The notes: generated by a model from the letters alone, not told the origin. Positions 8,045-17,386 are shown, numbered from the stretch's first letter. The stretch is 64,000 nucleotides of DNA from Paraburkholderia sp. NMBU_R16 (GCF_013282575.1 NZ_JAAAYE010000013.1:1-64000); one strand, 5' to 3'. Numbers and translations are program-made.

Positions 8045-9154
8045 ATGCTCACTCACCTCCGTCCGCGCACGCTCGTCGCGCGCCTCGCGCGCGCCGTCTC
8101 GTCTCCGTACTACCGCTATCGCTATGCGCGTGCTCTGCACGCGGTGCGCGTGGGGCTGGCGATGCTCGCCTCCATTCTCGTCACGACAGGCATTGATATC
8201 CCGAATGGGATCTGGGCGTCGGTGACCGTGCTCGTCGTGATCGGCGGGCTTCAGCATCACGGCAACATCCGCAAGCGTGCGGTCGAACGCGCGCTGGGCA
8301 CCGTGCTCGGGGCCGGTGTCGGCCTCTTGCTGCTGGTTCAGTTGCACCTGATCGGCTCGATGCCGCTCATGTATGTGCTCATGTCGCTCGCGGCCGGCAT
8401 CTGCGGCTATTTCGCGATCGGACGGCCCGGCTATATCGCGCTACTGGCGGCGATCACGATCTGCATCGTCGCCGGTCATGGCGAGAGCACCATCGATACC
8501 GGTCTGTGGCGCACGCTCAACGTGTTGATCGGCATCGCCGTCGCACTCGCGTTCTCGTTCGCGCTGCCGCTTTACGCGACTTACTCGTGGCGCTATCTGC
8601 TCGCGCGCAATCTGCGCGAATGCGCGCGTCTTTACACGCGTGTCGTTACCGGTGCGTCTGTCGATTCTGGCGAGCAACTGGCCGCGTTCGCCGCGCTGGG
8701 GCAGCGGCTCGTCAAGCTGCGCTCGCTGATGCCGTCGGTGGCCAAGGAGATCGATGTGCCGCTCAAGGAGCTCGAATCGATCCAGCGGCTGCACCGTTCG
8801 ATTTTGAGCGCACTGGAAATGATGGCGACGGCGATGCGCGCCGAGCCGCGCGGCCCGGCAATGACCGCGCGCGACGATCGGCGCATCCCCAATATCTACG
8901 CGGTCCGCGCGACGTTGATCGCGATCGCCCGCGCGTTGCGTTTCGGCTCGAATACCGGGAAGTGGCTGCCGGTCACCGGCGCGTGGCCGCCTGACGCGTT
9001 GCCTATCGTGGTGAGCGGTTCCGAAGCGCTAAACGGCCCGCAGTGGCTCGCCGAGCGTTTCGCCGCCCAGGTGGACGAACTGCGTGTGCTGCTCGCGCGC
9101 ACCGAGAGCCACTGGAATATCGAGCGGCGATCCGCCGTGGCGGCTCAGCGCTGA
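8045..9154 (+). CDS. FUSC-family inner-membrane protein (aromatic acid exporter-like)
   Basis: This 369-residue protein has an N-terminal block of about six membrane segments (roughly residues 30-185) followed by a soluble, helical C-terminal half, as in the fusaric-acid-resistance/YccS/AaeB superfamily. The Asn-Gly-x-Trp element (IPNGIWASVTVLVV) in the second hydrophobic segment is typical. Family members export aromatic acids or are of unknown role. It has a single FUSC unit, so it is about half the size of AaeB and may work as a dimer. The ATG lies almost on top of a -10 element. Confidence 0.75.
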   Translation: MLTHLRPRTLVARLARAVSSPYYRYRYARALHAVRVGLAMLASILVTTGIDIPNGIWASVTVLVVIGGLQHHGNIRKRAVERALGTVLGAGVGLLLLVQLHLIGSMPLMYVLMSLAAGICGYFAIGRPGYIALLAAITICIVAGHGESTIDTGLWRTLNVLIGIAVALAFSFALPLYATYSWRYLLARNLRECARLYTRVVTGASVDSGEQLAAFAALGQRLVKLRSLMPSVAKEIDVPLKELESIQRLHRSILSALEMMATAMRAEPRGPAMTARDDRRIPNIYAVRATLIAIARALRFGSNTGKWLPVTGAWPPDALPIVVSGSEALNGPQWLAERFAAQVDELRVLLARTESHWNIERRSAVAAQR

Positions 9155-9207
9155 CATGCCGCCGATGCCCGGACGCGGCGCCGCTGGCCGCTGCCGGGCC
9201 GGGAGCG

Positions 9208-9639
9208 TCAGGCCGCCGCGCCTTCGGTCATCGGCTTTGCCGCCATGACCATCCACGGGATCCCGAACTTGTCGGTCAGCATGCCGAAGCCATTGGCAAA
9301 GAAAGTCGGTTGCCATTCGAGCCTGATTTGGCCGCCTTCGGCGAGCGCATCGAAGCGCGCCCTCGCTTCGGCCGGATCGTCGAGCGAAAGCGACAGGCTG
9401 AACCCCGTGTGCGACTCGGCCTGTTGGCCGGGGTGGCCGTCGCTTGCCATCAGCACCGCGTCGCCGACCCGGAAACTCGTGTGCATGATCTGATCGCCGT
9501 GTTCTCCCTGAGCCGCATCGGCGCCGGGGGCCTCCTTGTTGCGCAACATGAACAGCACTTCGGCGCCAAGCTTGTCCCGATAGAACGCAAGTGCCTCCTC
9601 GCAGCGACCGTAAAAGAAGAGATAGCTCTGGACCTGCAT
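9208..9639 (-). CDS. VOC-family (PhnB/glyoxalase-like) protein
   Basis: This 143-residue protein has the vicinal-oxygen-chelate fold of the PhnB type. It opens QVQSYLFFYGRCEEALAFYR, and the second half contains the LSLDDPAEARARFDAL repeat and the closing WMVMAAKP. PhnB-like proteins have no settled reaction; many are annotated as 3-demethylubiquinone methyltransferase or glyoxalase without proof. AAGGAG lies nine bases upstream of the ATG. It is probably monocistronic, lying 59 bp from transaldolase on the same strand. Confidence 0.8.
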   Translation of the reverse strand: MQVQSYLFFYGRCEEALAFYRDKLGAEVLFMLRNKEAPGADAAQGEHGDQIMHTSFRVGDAVLMASDGHPGQQAESHTGFSLSLSLDDPAEARARFDALAEGGQIRLEWQPTFFANGFGMLTDKFGIPWMVMAAKPMTEGAAA

Positions 9640-9698
9640 GATCGTCTCCTTGAGTGATGTCCGGTGGGGCAATCCCGGGGCTGCCGCGCGGCCGGTCT

Positions 9699-10652
9699 TC
9701 AGCGCAGCGTCTCGATCAGCTTTTCGAGTTTGATCGCGTCGGCTGCGAAGACGCGGATGCCTTCGGCGAGCTTTTCGGTCGCCATCGCGTCGTCATTGAG
9801 CTGAAAGCGGAACGACGGCTCGTCAACTGCGATACGCTCGATCGACCCGTCCGTTTCCATCTGCGGCGACAGCTTGCGCTCGACCGGCTCCTTGCTGTCC
9901 TGCAGTTTTTGCAGCAGATCCGGGCTGATCGTCAAAAGGTCGCAGCCGGCGAGTTCTAGGATCTGGCTCGTCGTGCGGAAGCTCGCGCCCATGACTTCCG
10001 TCGGAAAGCCGAACTTCTTGTAATAAGCGTAGATTCGCCGTACCGATTGAACGCCCGGATCGTTGGCGCCGCCCATCGTCGCTTCGTTCCAGTCGCTGCC
10101 GGCTTGTTTCTTGTACCAGTCATAGATGCGACCGACGAACGGCGAGATCAGCTTCGCCCCGGCCTCGGCGCAGGCCGCTGCCTGCACGGGCGAAAAGAGC
10201 AGCGTCATGTTGCAGTTCACGCCTTCTTTTTGCAGCACCTCGGCCGCGCGCACGCCTTCCCAGGTCGAAGCGAGCTTGATCAGGACGCGCTCGCGGTCGA
10301 CGCCGGCGGCTTTATACAGCGCGATGAGCTCGTGCGCTTTGTCGATCGAAGCTTGCGTGTCGAAGGAGAGCCGGGCATCGACTTCCGTCGATACGCGCCC
10401 GGGAATGATTTTGAGGATCTCGGTGCCGAACGCGATGAGCAGATTGTCGATGATTGCTGCGGCAGGCCTGTCGGTGTGGTCGCGCACGGTTTTTTCGAGC
10501 AGCGGCTTGTAGGCGTCTTTTTGCACGGCCTTGAGCACCAGCGACGGGTTCGTGGTCGCGTCGCGCGGCTTGTACTGCGCGAGCTGCTGGAAGTCGCCCG
10601 TGTCGGCGACGACGGTCGTGTATTGCTTCAGTTGGTCGAGGGCAGTGGTCAT
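9699..10652 (-). CDS. tal: transaldolase
   Basis: This 317-residue cytoplasmic enzyme of the non-oxidative pentose phosphate pathway transfers dihydroxyacetone from sedoheptulose 7-phosphate to glyceraldehyde 3-phosphate. It shows DATTNPSLV near residue 31, the Schiff-base lysine in [11 protein letters not shown] (Lys126), and the [10 protein letters not shown] phosphate-binding segment. The length matches TalB of subfamily 1. A longer in-frame start exists but adds residues outside the family alignment, and [10 protein letters not shown] is the normal opening. Confidence 0.95.
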   Translation of the reverse strand: MTTALDQLKQYTTVVADTGDFQQLAQYKPRDATTNPSLVLKAVQKDAYKPLLEKTVRDHTDRPAAAIIDNLLIAFGTEILKIIPGRVSTEVDARLSFDTQASIDKAHELIALYKAAGVDRERVLIKLASTWEGVRAAEVLQKEGVNCNMTLLFSPVQAAACAEAGAKLISPFVGRIYDWYKKQAGSDWNEATMGGANDPGVQSVRRIYAYYKKFGFPTEVMGASFRTTSQILELAGCDLLTISPDLLQKLQDSKEPVERKLSPQMETDGSIERIAVDEPSFRFQLNDDAMATEKLAEGIRVFAADAIKLEKLIETLR

Positions 10653-10791
10653 GGCGGATGAACGGGCCCATAGCCCGTGCTGGAAGACGGTGAAAGGGTC
10701 GGCCACCGCGTCCGGCGCGCCGACGACAACCCTATTTTAGCGGCAGCGGCGAGTCGCGGTGTTTCGTGCGCGGCCAGGCCCGCCGGTACGG

Positions 10792-11967
10792 CTACTTACT
10801 GAGCGCACGCATGGCCGTCTCGAGCCCGGCCAGCGTCAGCGGGTACATGCGCTCGCCGAGCAGTTGCCTGATGATCGCGACCGACTGGCGGTACTCCCAC
10901 AGTCCCTGCGGTTCGGGGTTCAGCCAGGCGTGGTGCGGGAACTGGTCGGCCAGGCGGCGCAGCCAGACGGCCCCTGCCTCGGGATTGTTGTATTCGACGG
11001 AGCCGCCCGCTTGCAGCACCTCGTAGGGGCTCATCGTGGCGTCGCCGACGAAGACGAGCTTGTAGTCGGGCGTGAACTTGTGCAGCACGTCCCATGTGGC
11101 GATGCGTTCGAGATGCCGGCGGCGATTGTTTTTCCACAGGAAGTCATAGACGCAATTGTGGAAGTAGTAGAACTCGAGATGCTTGAATTCGGCCTTCGCC
11201 GCCGAAAAAAGCTCCTCGGTGCGCAAGATGTGATCGTCCATCGAGCCGCCGACGTCGAGCAGCATCAGCACCTTCACCGTGTTGTGCCGCTCCGGCACCA
11301 TCTTGAGGTCGAGCCAGCCGGCGTTGGCTGCCGTGCTGCGGATCGTGTCGGGCAGGTCGAGCTCTTCAGCCGCGCCCTCGCGCGCGAAGCGGCGCAGCCG
11401 GCGCAGCGCCACTTTGATATTGCGCGTGCCGATCTCCACCTGATCGTCGTAGTCGCGATAGCCGCGCGCTTCCCAAACCTTGACCGCTGTGCGGTTGCCG
11501 GCTGATTCTCCACCGATGCGAATACCTTCGGGGTGATAGCCGCCATTGCCGAACGGCGAGGTGCCGCCCGTGCCGATCCACTTGTTGCCGCCTTCGTGGC
11601 GCGCTTTTTGTTCATCGAAGAGCGCCTTCAGGCGCTCCATCAGCTTGTCGAGGCCGCCCATCGCTTCGACTGCCGCCTTTTCCTCGGGCGTGAACTCGCG
11701 TTCGAGGCGTCGTTTCAGCCATTCCGGCGGCACCGCGACCATCGCCTCGGCAAGCTTCTCGGCGCCGCGGAAATAGGCGGCGAATGCCTGATCGAACTTG
11801 TCGAAGTAACGCTCGTCTTTCACGAGTGTGAGGCGGGCCAGGAAGTAAAACTCATCGAGCGACGGCGCAATCACACGCGCGCGCAACGCCTCGACGAGCG
11901 TCAGATACTCCTTGACCGAAACGGGCAGGCGCGCCGCGCGCAACGTATAGAAGAAGTCGATGAGCAT
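10792..11967 (-). CDS. VWA domain protein, CoxE-like
   Basis: This 391-residue protein has a von Willebrand A-type domain of the CoxE class. The metal-site motif is LDVGGSMDD near residue 240, a degenerate DxSxS in which the first Ser is Gly. VWA proteins of this type work with MoxR-type AAA+ ATPases as chaperones that insert cofactors or activate target enzymes. The MoxR partner is encoded 37 bp upstream on the same strand. The usual target, such as carbon monoxide dehydrogenase, is absent from the neighbourhood, so the client is unknown. Confidence 0.85.
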   Translation of the reverse strand: MLIDFFYTLRAARLPVSVKEYLTLVEALRARVIAPSLDEFYFLARLTLVKDERYFDKFDQAFAAYFRGAEKLAEAMVAVPPEWLKRRLEREFTPEEKAAVEAMGGLDKLMERLKALFDEQKARHEGGNKWIGTGGTSPFGNGGYHPEGIRIGGESAGNRTAVKVWEARGYRDYDDQVEIGTRNIKVALRRLRRFAREGAAEELDLPDTIRSTAANAGWLDLKMVPERHNTVKVLMLLDVGGSMDDHILRTEELFSAAKAEFKHLEFYYFHNCVYDFLWKNNRRRHLERIATWDVLHKFTPDYKLVFVGDATMSPYEVLQAGGSVEYNNPEAGAVWLRRLADQFPHHAWLNPEPQGLWEYRQSVAIIRQLLGERMYPLTLAGLETAMRALSK

Positions 11968-12004
11968 GGCGGGCTGATCCGAAAAACGCGGCCGAACTCG
12001 CGGC

Positions 12005-12847
12005 TCAACGGTTATGCCGGTTCATGAAGACGAGCCGCTCCAGAAGGCTCACATCCTGTTCGTTTTTCAGCAGCGCGCCGGCAAGCGGCGGCACGACTTG
12101 CTTACCGTCGGGTGCGTGCAGCGCCTCGGGGGCGATGTCTTCGGCGAGTAGCAGTTTGAGCCAGTCGAGCAGCTCCGAGGTGGACGGTTTTTTCTTCAAG
12201 CCCGAGACGCTGCGCAGCGAAAAGAAGCTTTCGAGCGCGGCATGCAGCAGATCCTCGCGGACGTTCGGATAGTGCACTTCGACGATCTTTTGCATCGTCG
12301 CCGGATCGGGGAACTGGATGTAGTGGAAGAAGCAGCGGCGCAGGAATGCGTCGGGCAGCTCCTTTTCGTTGTTCGAGGTGATGACGACGAGCGGACGATG
12401 GCGGGCATGCACGATCCTGCGCGTTTCATAGACGTGGAACTCCATGCGATCGAGCTCGCGCAGCAAGTCGTTCGGAAATTCGATGTCGGCCTTGTCGATT
12501 TCGTCGATGAGCAGCACGGCCGGCTCATCCGATTCGAAGGTCTGCCAGAGCACGCCTTTGACGATGTAATTGGCGATGTCGCGCACGCGCGCGTCGCCGA
12601 GCTGCGAATCGCGCAGACGCGAGACCGCGTCGTACTCGTACAGGCCTTGCTGGGCTTTCGTCGTCGATTTGATGTGCCACTGGAAGAGCGGCATGCCGAG
12701 CGAGGCGGCGACCTCTTCCGCGAGCATCGTCTTGCCCGTGCCGGGCTCGCCCTTGATCAGCAGCGGCCTTTTGAGCGTCATGGCGGCGTTGACGGCGAGC
12801 TTGAGATCGTCTGTGGCGACGTATTGCGACGAACCTTCGAAACGCAT
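12005..12847 (-). CDS. MoxR-family AAA+ ATPase
   Basis: This 280-residue AAA+ ATPase shows Walker A GEPGTGKT at residues 33-40, Walker B LLIDEID at 112-118, sensor 1 TSNNEKELPDAF and an arginine-finger region RRCFFHYI. MoxR proteins form hexamers that act on protein clients together with a VWA partner, here the next gene on the strand. A run of AGCGAGAG lies just upstream of the ATG. The two genes form an operon with 37 bp between them. Confidence 0.9.
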   Translation of the reverse strand: MRFEGSSQYVATDDLKLAVNAAMTLKRPLLIKGEPGTGKTMLAEEVAASLGMPLFQWHIKSTTKAQQGLYEYDAVSRLRDSQLGDARVRDIANYIVKGVLWQTFESDEPAVLLIDEIDKADIEFPNDLLRELDRMEFHVYETRRIVHARHRPLVVITSNNEKELPDAFLRRCFFHYIQFPDPATMQKIVEVHYPNVREDLLHAALESFFSLRSVSGLKKKPSTSELLDWLKLLLAEDIAPEALHAPDGKQVVPPLAGALLKNEQDVSLLERLVFMNRHNR

Positions 12848-12968
12848 GGCGGACCGCTCTCGCTAAAAGAATCCAGTATATGCCAGAAGGCACCACGGCC
12901 TGCGGCACGATGTCGCAGGCCTATGGCCGAGCCTTTCAGGGTGGGGCCGGCGAGGGGCATTGCCGATG

Positions 12969-12997
12969 TGGACCGCGGCCAACCGTCGCGGTACAAT
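12969..12997 (+). promoter_or_regulatory. sigma70-type promoter for the cytochrome c pair
   Basis: TGGACC and TACAAT are separated by 17 bases. They lie about 120 bases upstream of the first cytochrome gene, on its strand and divergent from the MoxR gene. Confidence 0.5.
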
Positions 12998-13115
12998 TGC
13001 CGCGATTTTTTGGTCTCTTGGCCATTCCATAATGAAGCGCGGCGCGATACGATCTGTGCCGCCGCCCGGCAGCAGGTGTGCGGGCGCTCGTTTCCCCTCA
13101 GCCAGGTTACAAGCT

Positions 13116-13484
13116 ATGAACTCTTTCGTCGGCAAACATGTCGTGACCGCAGCGCTTGCCGCGCTCGCGGGGTTCGCGCTGAACGCCCAGGCGGCCGATA
13201 TCGTCGGCAATGCGAAGGCGGGTCAGGGCAAGGTCGCGATGTGTATCGGCTGCCACGGCATTCCCGATTACCGCACGGCTTATCCCGAGGTCTACAAGGT
13301 GCCGATGCTGGGCGGCCAGAATGCGCAATACCTGGCGAACGCATTGCACGGGTACAAGAAGGGCGATCGCCACTTCGATACGATGCATGCAATCGCGAGT
13401 TCGCTCACCGATCAGGACATCGCCGATATCGCCGCTTATTACGCGGTGCAGACGGCCTCGTCGCCGAACAATCCCGAAAAGTAA
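13116..13484 (+). CDS. class I c-type cytochrome, periplasmic
   Basis: This 122-residue protein has a Sec signal peptide (cleavage after AQA near residue 26) and a single haem site CIGCH at residues 43-47. Met64 in KVPMLGGQ is a candidate sixth ligand. It resembles half of a cytochrome c4 and would carry electrons in the periplasm. The start is placed at the ATG immediately before the signal peptide; a longer in-frame extension is basic and not signal-like. A second cytochrome gene follows after 57 bp, so the two are probably one operon. Confidence 0.88.
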   Translation: MNSFVGKHVVTAALAALAGFALNAQAADIVGNAKAGQGKVAMCIGCHGIPDYRTAYPEVYKVPMLGGQNAQYLANALHGYKKGDRHFDTMHAIASSLTDQDIADIAAYYAVQTASSPNNPEK

Positions 13485-13541
13485 CCGCGCGGTCGCTTCC
13501 AGCTCTTTCAGGCACTCTCATTTCGCGGGATAGGAGAATTC

Positions 13542-13925
13542 ATGTACAAGCCCGATCAGGCACTTCGGACCATCGCCATGATTGCGGGGGCGGCGATGGC
13601 CATCGGCGCGCTTGCCGTATCGAATCCGGCGGCCGCTGCGAGCGCATCGAATGGCAAGGCGCTCGTCGAGAGCCATAACTGCGCAGCGTGTCACGGTGCG
13701 AATCTGAACAAGCCTGTCACGCCGGAGTACCCGAAGCTTGCCGGTCAGCACTCGACCTACGTCTACTGGGCTTTGAAGCAGTACCAGATGGGCACCAGCA
13801 ACCCGAAGCTCGGCCGCAACAACGCGATCATGCAGGCGCAGGTGCAAAGCTTGTCGCAAAGCGATATGAAGGATATCGCCGCTTATATCGAATCGCTCGA
13901 CGGAGATCTCGTCCAGAAGAAGTAA
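13542..13925 (+). CDS. class I c-type cytochrome, periplasmic
   Basis: This 127-residue protein has a signal peptide ending around residues 30-33 and a single haem site CAACH at residues 47-51. The segment YPKLAGQHSTYVYWALKQYQ and the closing DMKDIAAYIESL are the cytochrome c4/c553 pattern. AGGAG precedes the ATG by six bases. With the upstream cytochrome it may form a two-haem relay equivalent to a split diheme c4. A strong terminator follows the stop codon, and no terminal oxidase is nearby. Confidence 0.9.
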   Translation: MYKPDQALRTIAMIAGAAMAIGALAVSNPAAAASASNGKALVESHNCAACHGANLNKPVTPEYPKLAGQHSTYVYWALKQYQMGTSNPKLGRNNAIMQAQVQSLSQSDMKDIAAYIESLDGDLVQKK

Positions 13926-13981
13926 GGGCGGCGTTCGTCCGGCGCGAGTCGTCCCCGTTCACCGGGAGCGACGCCGCGATC

Positions 13982-14018
13982 AAGCAAACACCCCGCCGTG
14001 AGCGGGGTGTTTGCTTTT
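13982..14018 (+). terminator. rho-independent terminator after the cytochrome pair
   Basis: A perfect 15-bp stem (left arm 13982-13996, right arm 14002-14016) with a five-base loop ends in a TTTT run on the plus strand. It lies between the cytochrome gene and the convergent DUF1841 gene. Confidence 0.85.
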
Positions 14019-14076
14019 GGCGCGCGAGGCAAACAGGCTACGTGTCGTTGCGGAGGCACGGGCACGCGAGAGCGGC

Positions 14077-14511
14077 TCAGTCGCGCGATGCGCGCCGCTC
14101 GATGCGAGCGAGATAGGCGTCCGTATCGAGCGGCGCGTTATTGCGTTGCGCCTCCCAGATCGTTTCGCCCAGGCAGTCCATGATCGCGTGGTGTGCTTCG
14201 TGCGTCGAGCCGAGCCGCGCGACGAGCCGCTCATGCGCCGCACGGATGCCCGGCGGCTGATCGATCGAAAGCTGCTCGCTGATCGCGAGATGCATCGACA
14301 GATGCAGATAAGGATTGGTGCGCCCGCTTTCGGGCGAATATTCGGCCGACGACGCGGCTGCTTCGTCGGCGAGTTCTTCGTGATATTCCGGGTGCTCGAC
14401 GATCCAGTCAGCCGCAATCGCTTCGAGCGGCGTGAGGATTTCACCTGCGCGCTGTTTGCGCCAGGTGTCGGTGAAAAAGCGTCGGACTTCGTCGCGGCTG
14501 GGATTGAACAT
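14077..14511 (-). CDS. DUF1841 family protein
   Basis: This 144-residue protein matches DUF1841, a betaproteobacterial and gammaproteobacterial family of unknown function. It opens MFNPSRDEVRRFFTDTW and contains the NPYLHLSMHLAISEQL stretch and the closing ECLGETIWEAQRNN-like segment that I associate with the family. There is no signal peptide or membrane segment, so it is cytoplasmic. Longer in-frame starts are rejected because MFNPSR is the family start. It converges on the cytochrome operon and is divergent from the EamA transporter. Confidence 0.8.
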   Translation of the reverse strand: MFNPSRDEVRRFFTDTWRKQRAGEILTPLEAIAADWIVEHPEYHEELADEAAASSAEYSPESGRTNPYLHLSMHLAISEQLSIDQPPGIRAAHERLVARLGSTHEAHHAIMDCLGETIWEAQRNNAPLDTDAYLARIERRASRD

Positions 14512-14637
14512 CGTCGAAAGGGGCAAGGTGCCCGTCGCGCGAGCGCGGGCGATGGCGCATTCGTGCCGACGGCGGATGGCTGAAACCGGTATTCTACGTC
14601 GCGCGAGAGATTCCCTCATTTCGAATTCCCGGTTTCC

Positions 14638-15555
14638 ATGACCTCCCGTATCGATACGCTTTACGGCGCGGCGTTCGTCGCGCTGTCCGCCGCGGCATTT
14701 GGCGCGATGGCCATCTTCGGCCGCTACGCCTATGCCGGCGGCACCGACGTGCTGGGTCTGCTCACGTTGCGCTTTGCCATCGGCGGCGCCGTCCTCGGCT
14801 GGACGGCGCGCCGCCGCGGTATGGTGTGGCCCAAAGGGCGTGCGCTTGCCGCGATCGCGGCGATGGGGGCCATAGGCTACGTGGGACAGTCGCTCTGCTA
14901 TTTCATTGCGCTGCAGCACGCACAAGCGAGTCTCGTCGCGCTACTGCTTTATCTGTACCCCGCGTTCGTCACCGTTCTCGCGGCATGGTGGCTGCATGAG
15001 AAGCTCACCCCGGTCAAATGCGCGGCGCTCGTACTCTGCCTCGCGGGTACGGCGCTGATGGTGGGAGGCGGTCGCGGCGAGCCGCTCGGCATTGCGCTCG
15101 GGCTCGGTGCAGCGGTGATCTATTCGATCTATATCGTCGCCGGTACGCGGGCGACGCGTGGCATCGACCCCCATGTGACGACGAGCGTTATCTGCCTCGT
15201 AGCCGCTGTCGTATTCGGCGCGCTGTCGCTCGTTCGTACGGCAGCGGGGATGCCGCCCCACTGGCCCGCGACGGTCGGGGGCTGGGCCGCTGTCATCGCC
15301 ATCGCGCTCATTTCCACGGTGGTCGCCATGCTCGCGTTCTTCGCGGGCCTGGCGCGGCTCGGTGCGGCGCGAACGTCGATGCTTTCGACGCTCGAACCCG
15401 TCGTCACCGTGACGCTCGCGTCGCTGCTGCTCGGCGAATCGTTGACCGCCATGCAATGGGTCGGCGGCGCATCGGTGCTCGGTGGCGTCCTCTGGCTCGT
15501 GCGTGCCGGCGGTGGAGCGCCGGAGGAGGCGGTCGCGCTGGAGGCGAACCAGTAG
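14638..15555 (+). CDS. EamA/DMT-family transporter
   Basis: This 305-residue inner-membrane protein has ten predicted helices formed by two EamA repeats, as in the drug/metabolite transporter superfamily. The second repeat ends with the characteristic segment TLEPVVTVTLASLLLGESL. Family members export amino acids, nucleotides or drugs, and the substrate cannot be told from sequence. The ATG lies 126 bp from the divergent DUF1841 gene. No clear ribosome-binding site is visible. Confidence 0.85.
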   Translation: MTSRIDTLYGAAFVALSAAAFGAMAIFGRYAYAGGTDVLGLLTLRFAIGGAVLGWTARRRGMVWPKGRALAAIAAMGAIGYVGQSLCYFIALQHAQASLVALLLYLYPAFVTVLAAWWLHEKLTPVKCAALVLCLAGTALMVGGGRGEPLGIALGLGAAVIYSIYIVAGTRATRGIDPHVTTSVICLVAAVVFGALSLVRTAAGMPPHWPATVGGWAAVIAIALISTVVAMLAFFAGLARLGAARTSMLSTLEPVVTVTLASLLLGESLTAMQWVGGASVLGGVLWLVRAGGGAPEEAVALEANQ

Positions 15556-15598
15556 GCGCGCAATCGGTCGACCGAGCGGCCGGGCGCTCGCTCGCCGC

Positions 15599-16243
15599 TC
15601 AGAGTTCTGGCGGGGGCGTTTTCGGCCTGTACTCGCAAAGCGGCTCGATGACGCAGTGCCAGCATTCGGGCCGGCGTGCCTTGCAGACGTAACGGCCATG
15701 AAGGATGAGCCAGTGATGCGCGTCGTGCCTGAACTCGGGCGGCGTGAACTTCTCGAGGGCCGCTTCGACGGCGCGCACATCCTTGCCCGGCGCGAGTCCG
15801 GTGCGATTCGCCACCCGGAAGATATGCGTATCGACAGCGATGGTCGGTTGGCCGAATGCCGTATTGAGCACGACGTTGGCCGTCTTGCGGCCGACGCCCG
15901 GCAGGCTCTCGAGTGCTTCGCGCTCGGCGGGGACTTCGCCGCCGTGTTTTTCGAGCAGCAGACGGCATGTGGCAATGACGTTTTTTGCCTTGGTCCGATA
16001 AAGGCCGATCGTCTTGATGTAGTCGGCAAGACGCGCTTCGCCCAAATCGACGAACTGCTGCGGCGTATTGGCGACCGGAAAAAGCTTGCGCGTCGCCTTG
16101 TTGACGCCCACGTCGGTCGCCTGCGCCGAAAGCATGACCGCGATCAGCAGCTCGAACGGTGTCGTGTATTCGAGCTCGGTGGTCGGATGCGGATTCAGAC
16201 TTTGCAGCGCTTCGTAAATGGCGCGACGTTTGGTGGCGTTCAT
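15599..16243 (-). CDS. nth: endonuclease III (base-excision DNA glycosylase/AP lyase)
   Basis: This 214-residue DNA repair enzyme removes oxidised pyrimidines and cuts at abasic sites. The helix-hairpin-helix segment LPGVGRKTA carries catalytic Lys120, and Asp138 sits in AVDTHIF. The C-terminal [4Fe-4S] cluster ligands follow the C-x6-C-x2-C-x5-C pattern (CKARRPEC, then WHC, then VIEPLC). Length and residue numbers match the E. coli enzyme. The gene follows rsxB after 10 bp, so they are one operon, an arrangement also seen in E. coli at the end of the rsx operon. Confidence 0.96.
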   Translation of the reverse strand: MNATKRRAIYEALQSLNPHPTTELEYTTPFELLIAVMLSAQATDVGVNKATRKLFPVANTPQQFVDLGEARLADYIKTIGLYRTKAKNVIATCRLLLEKHGGEVPAEREALESLPGVGRKTANVVLNTAFGQPTIAVDTHIFRVANRTGLAPGKDVRAVEAALEKFTPPEFRHDAHHWLILHGRYVCKARRPECWHCVIEPLCEYRPKTPPPEL

Positions 16244-16253
16244 GCGGTTCGCT

Positions 16254-17138
16254 TCAACGGGAAGAGGGCGTATCGGATTCGCCGGACGCGTCTTCGCGCG
16301 GTACGTCTTTGCCCGGCTCGTCCGATGTCGTGCGCAGGCGCTGGCGCCGTGCTTCGGCCGCATCGATTTGCGCCTGCACGGCCGGACTGACGTTGCTGAC
16401 GTTCTTCGGCGCGACGCCTTCGGCTTCGAGGGCGGCTTTCTTCTGACGCGCGCGTTCGAGCGCGGCTGCGATGATGGCGCGCTTTTTCGCGGCCGCTTCG
16501 TCTTCCGCGCTGGCGCTTGCGGGCGATGCCGCAGCAGCGGGCGATGCCGCGGCTCGCCGGGCGGCGGCGCGCGCCTCGGCGGCTTCGCGCTCCCGCGCGA
16601 TCCGTGCGGTGCGGCGATCGTGCCGCTTGCGCGCGGCGTCGGCCTGGTCCGCGCTCCATGCCTGCCAGCCCGTCGCATCGCCGGTGACCGGCAGCATCGA
16701 GATGCAATCGACCGGGCAGGGCGCGACGCACAAGTCGCATCCCGTGCACAGCGCGGAGACGACGGTGTGCATCAGCTTCGGTGCGCCGACGATCGCATCG
16801 ACCGGGCAAGCCTGCATGCAGAGCGTGCAGCCGATGCAAACGGACTCGTCGATGAAGGCAACCGGCCGCGGGCGTTCCGCGCCGTTGGCCGGGTTCAGCG
16901 CAACGACGGGCTTGCCTAGCAAAGCGGCGAGCCGAGCCACGCCTTCTGCGCCGCCGGGCGGGCATTGGTTGTAGCCCGCCTCGCCGCGCGCGACGGCTTC
17001 GGCATAGGGGCGGCAGCCCGCATAGCCGCACTTCGTGCACTGCGTTTGAGGAAGCAGATCTTCGATGCGATCCGCGAGGGTCTTTCGGTCGGTCACGGTG
17101 GGGAGATTCTCGCCGCGGCGTGAAGCGGCTTTACGCAT
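16254..17138 (-). CDS. rsxB: electron transport complex protein RsxB-like ferredoxin
   Basis: This 294-residue iron-sulphur protein has the Fes motif CTKCGYAGC near residue 34 and two [4Fe-4S] ferredoxin sites, [12 protein letters not shown] and [12 protein letters not shown]. About 130 Ala/Arg/Glu-rich, probably coiled residues follow, an extension absent in E. coli RsxB. Unlike the E. coli protein there is no N-terminal membrane helix, and the other rsx genes are not adjacent. It may donate electrons to another partner. The start is uncertain: ATG at 17138, or GTG 14 codons later (before [10 protein letters not shown]), which is closer to the family start. Confidence 0.85.
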   Translation of the reverse strand: MRKAASRRGENLPTVTDRKTLADRIEDLLPQTQCTKCGYAGCRPYAEAVARGEAGYNQCPPGGAEGVARLAALLGKPVVALNPANGAERPRPVAFIDESVCIGCTLCMQACPVDAIVGAPKLMHTVVSALCTGCDLCVAPCPVDCISMLPVTGDATGWQAWSADQADAARKRHDRRTARIAREREAAEARAAARRAAASPAAAASPASASAEDEAAAKKRAIIAAALERARQKKAALEAEGVAPKNVSNVSPAVQAQIDAAEARRQRLRTTSDEPGKDVPREDASGESDTPSSR

Positions 17139-17386
17139 ATGAGCGTGTGCGCCCGGCGCACCAGGGTGGCACGCGTTCTCACGGTGCGCGCAAAGCCGGC
17201 ATTATCGCCGATTTCCCGGGTTGCCATCGGCAAGCCATGTGCCATAATCGAAGCGCTTTTCGCATGACCGCTTAATAAGGGGTATCTCCCACGAAAAGGC
17301 GCGTCCATCGCATGCAGCCGGTGTAGGGTGCCAGGAGGAGCCGGCGGCGTGACGCGGACACCGCGGCGCACGAAGCAAAGGCCACC

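Noticed and set aside
6379-8052. 557-codon minus-strand frame across the sodium:solute symporter
   Set aside because: Shadow of a clear membrane transporter; charged low-complexity product.
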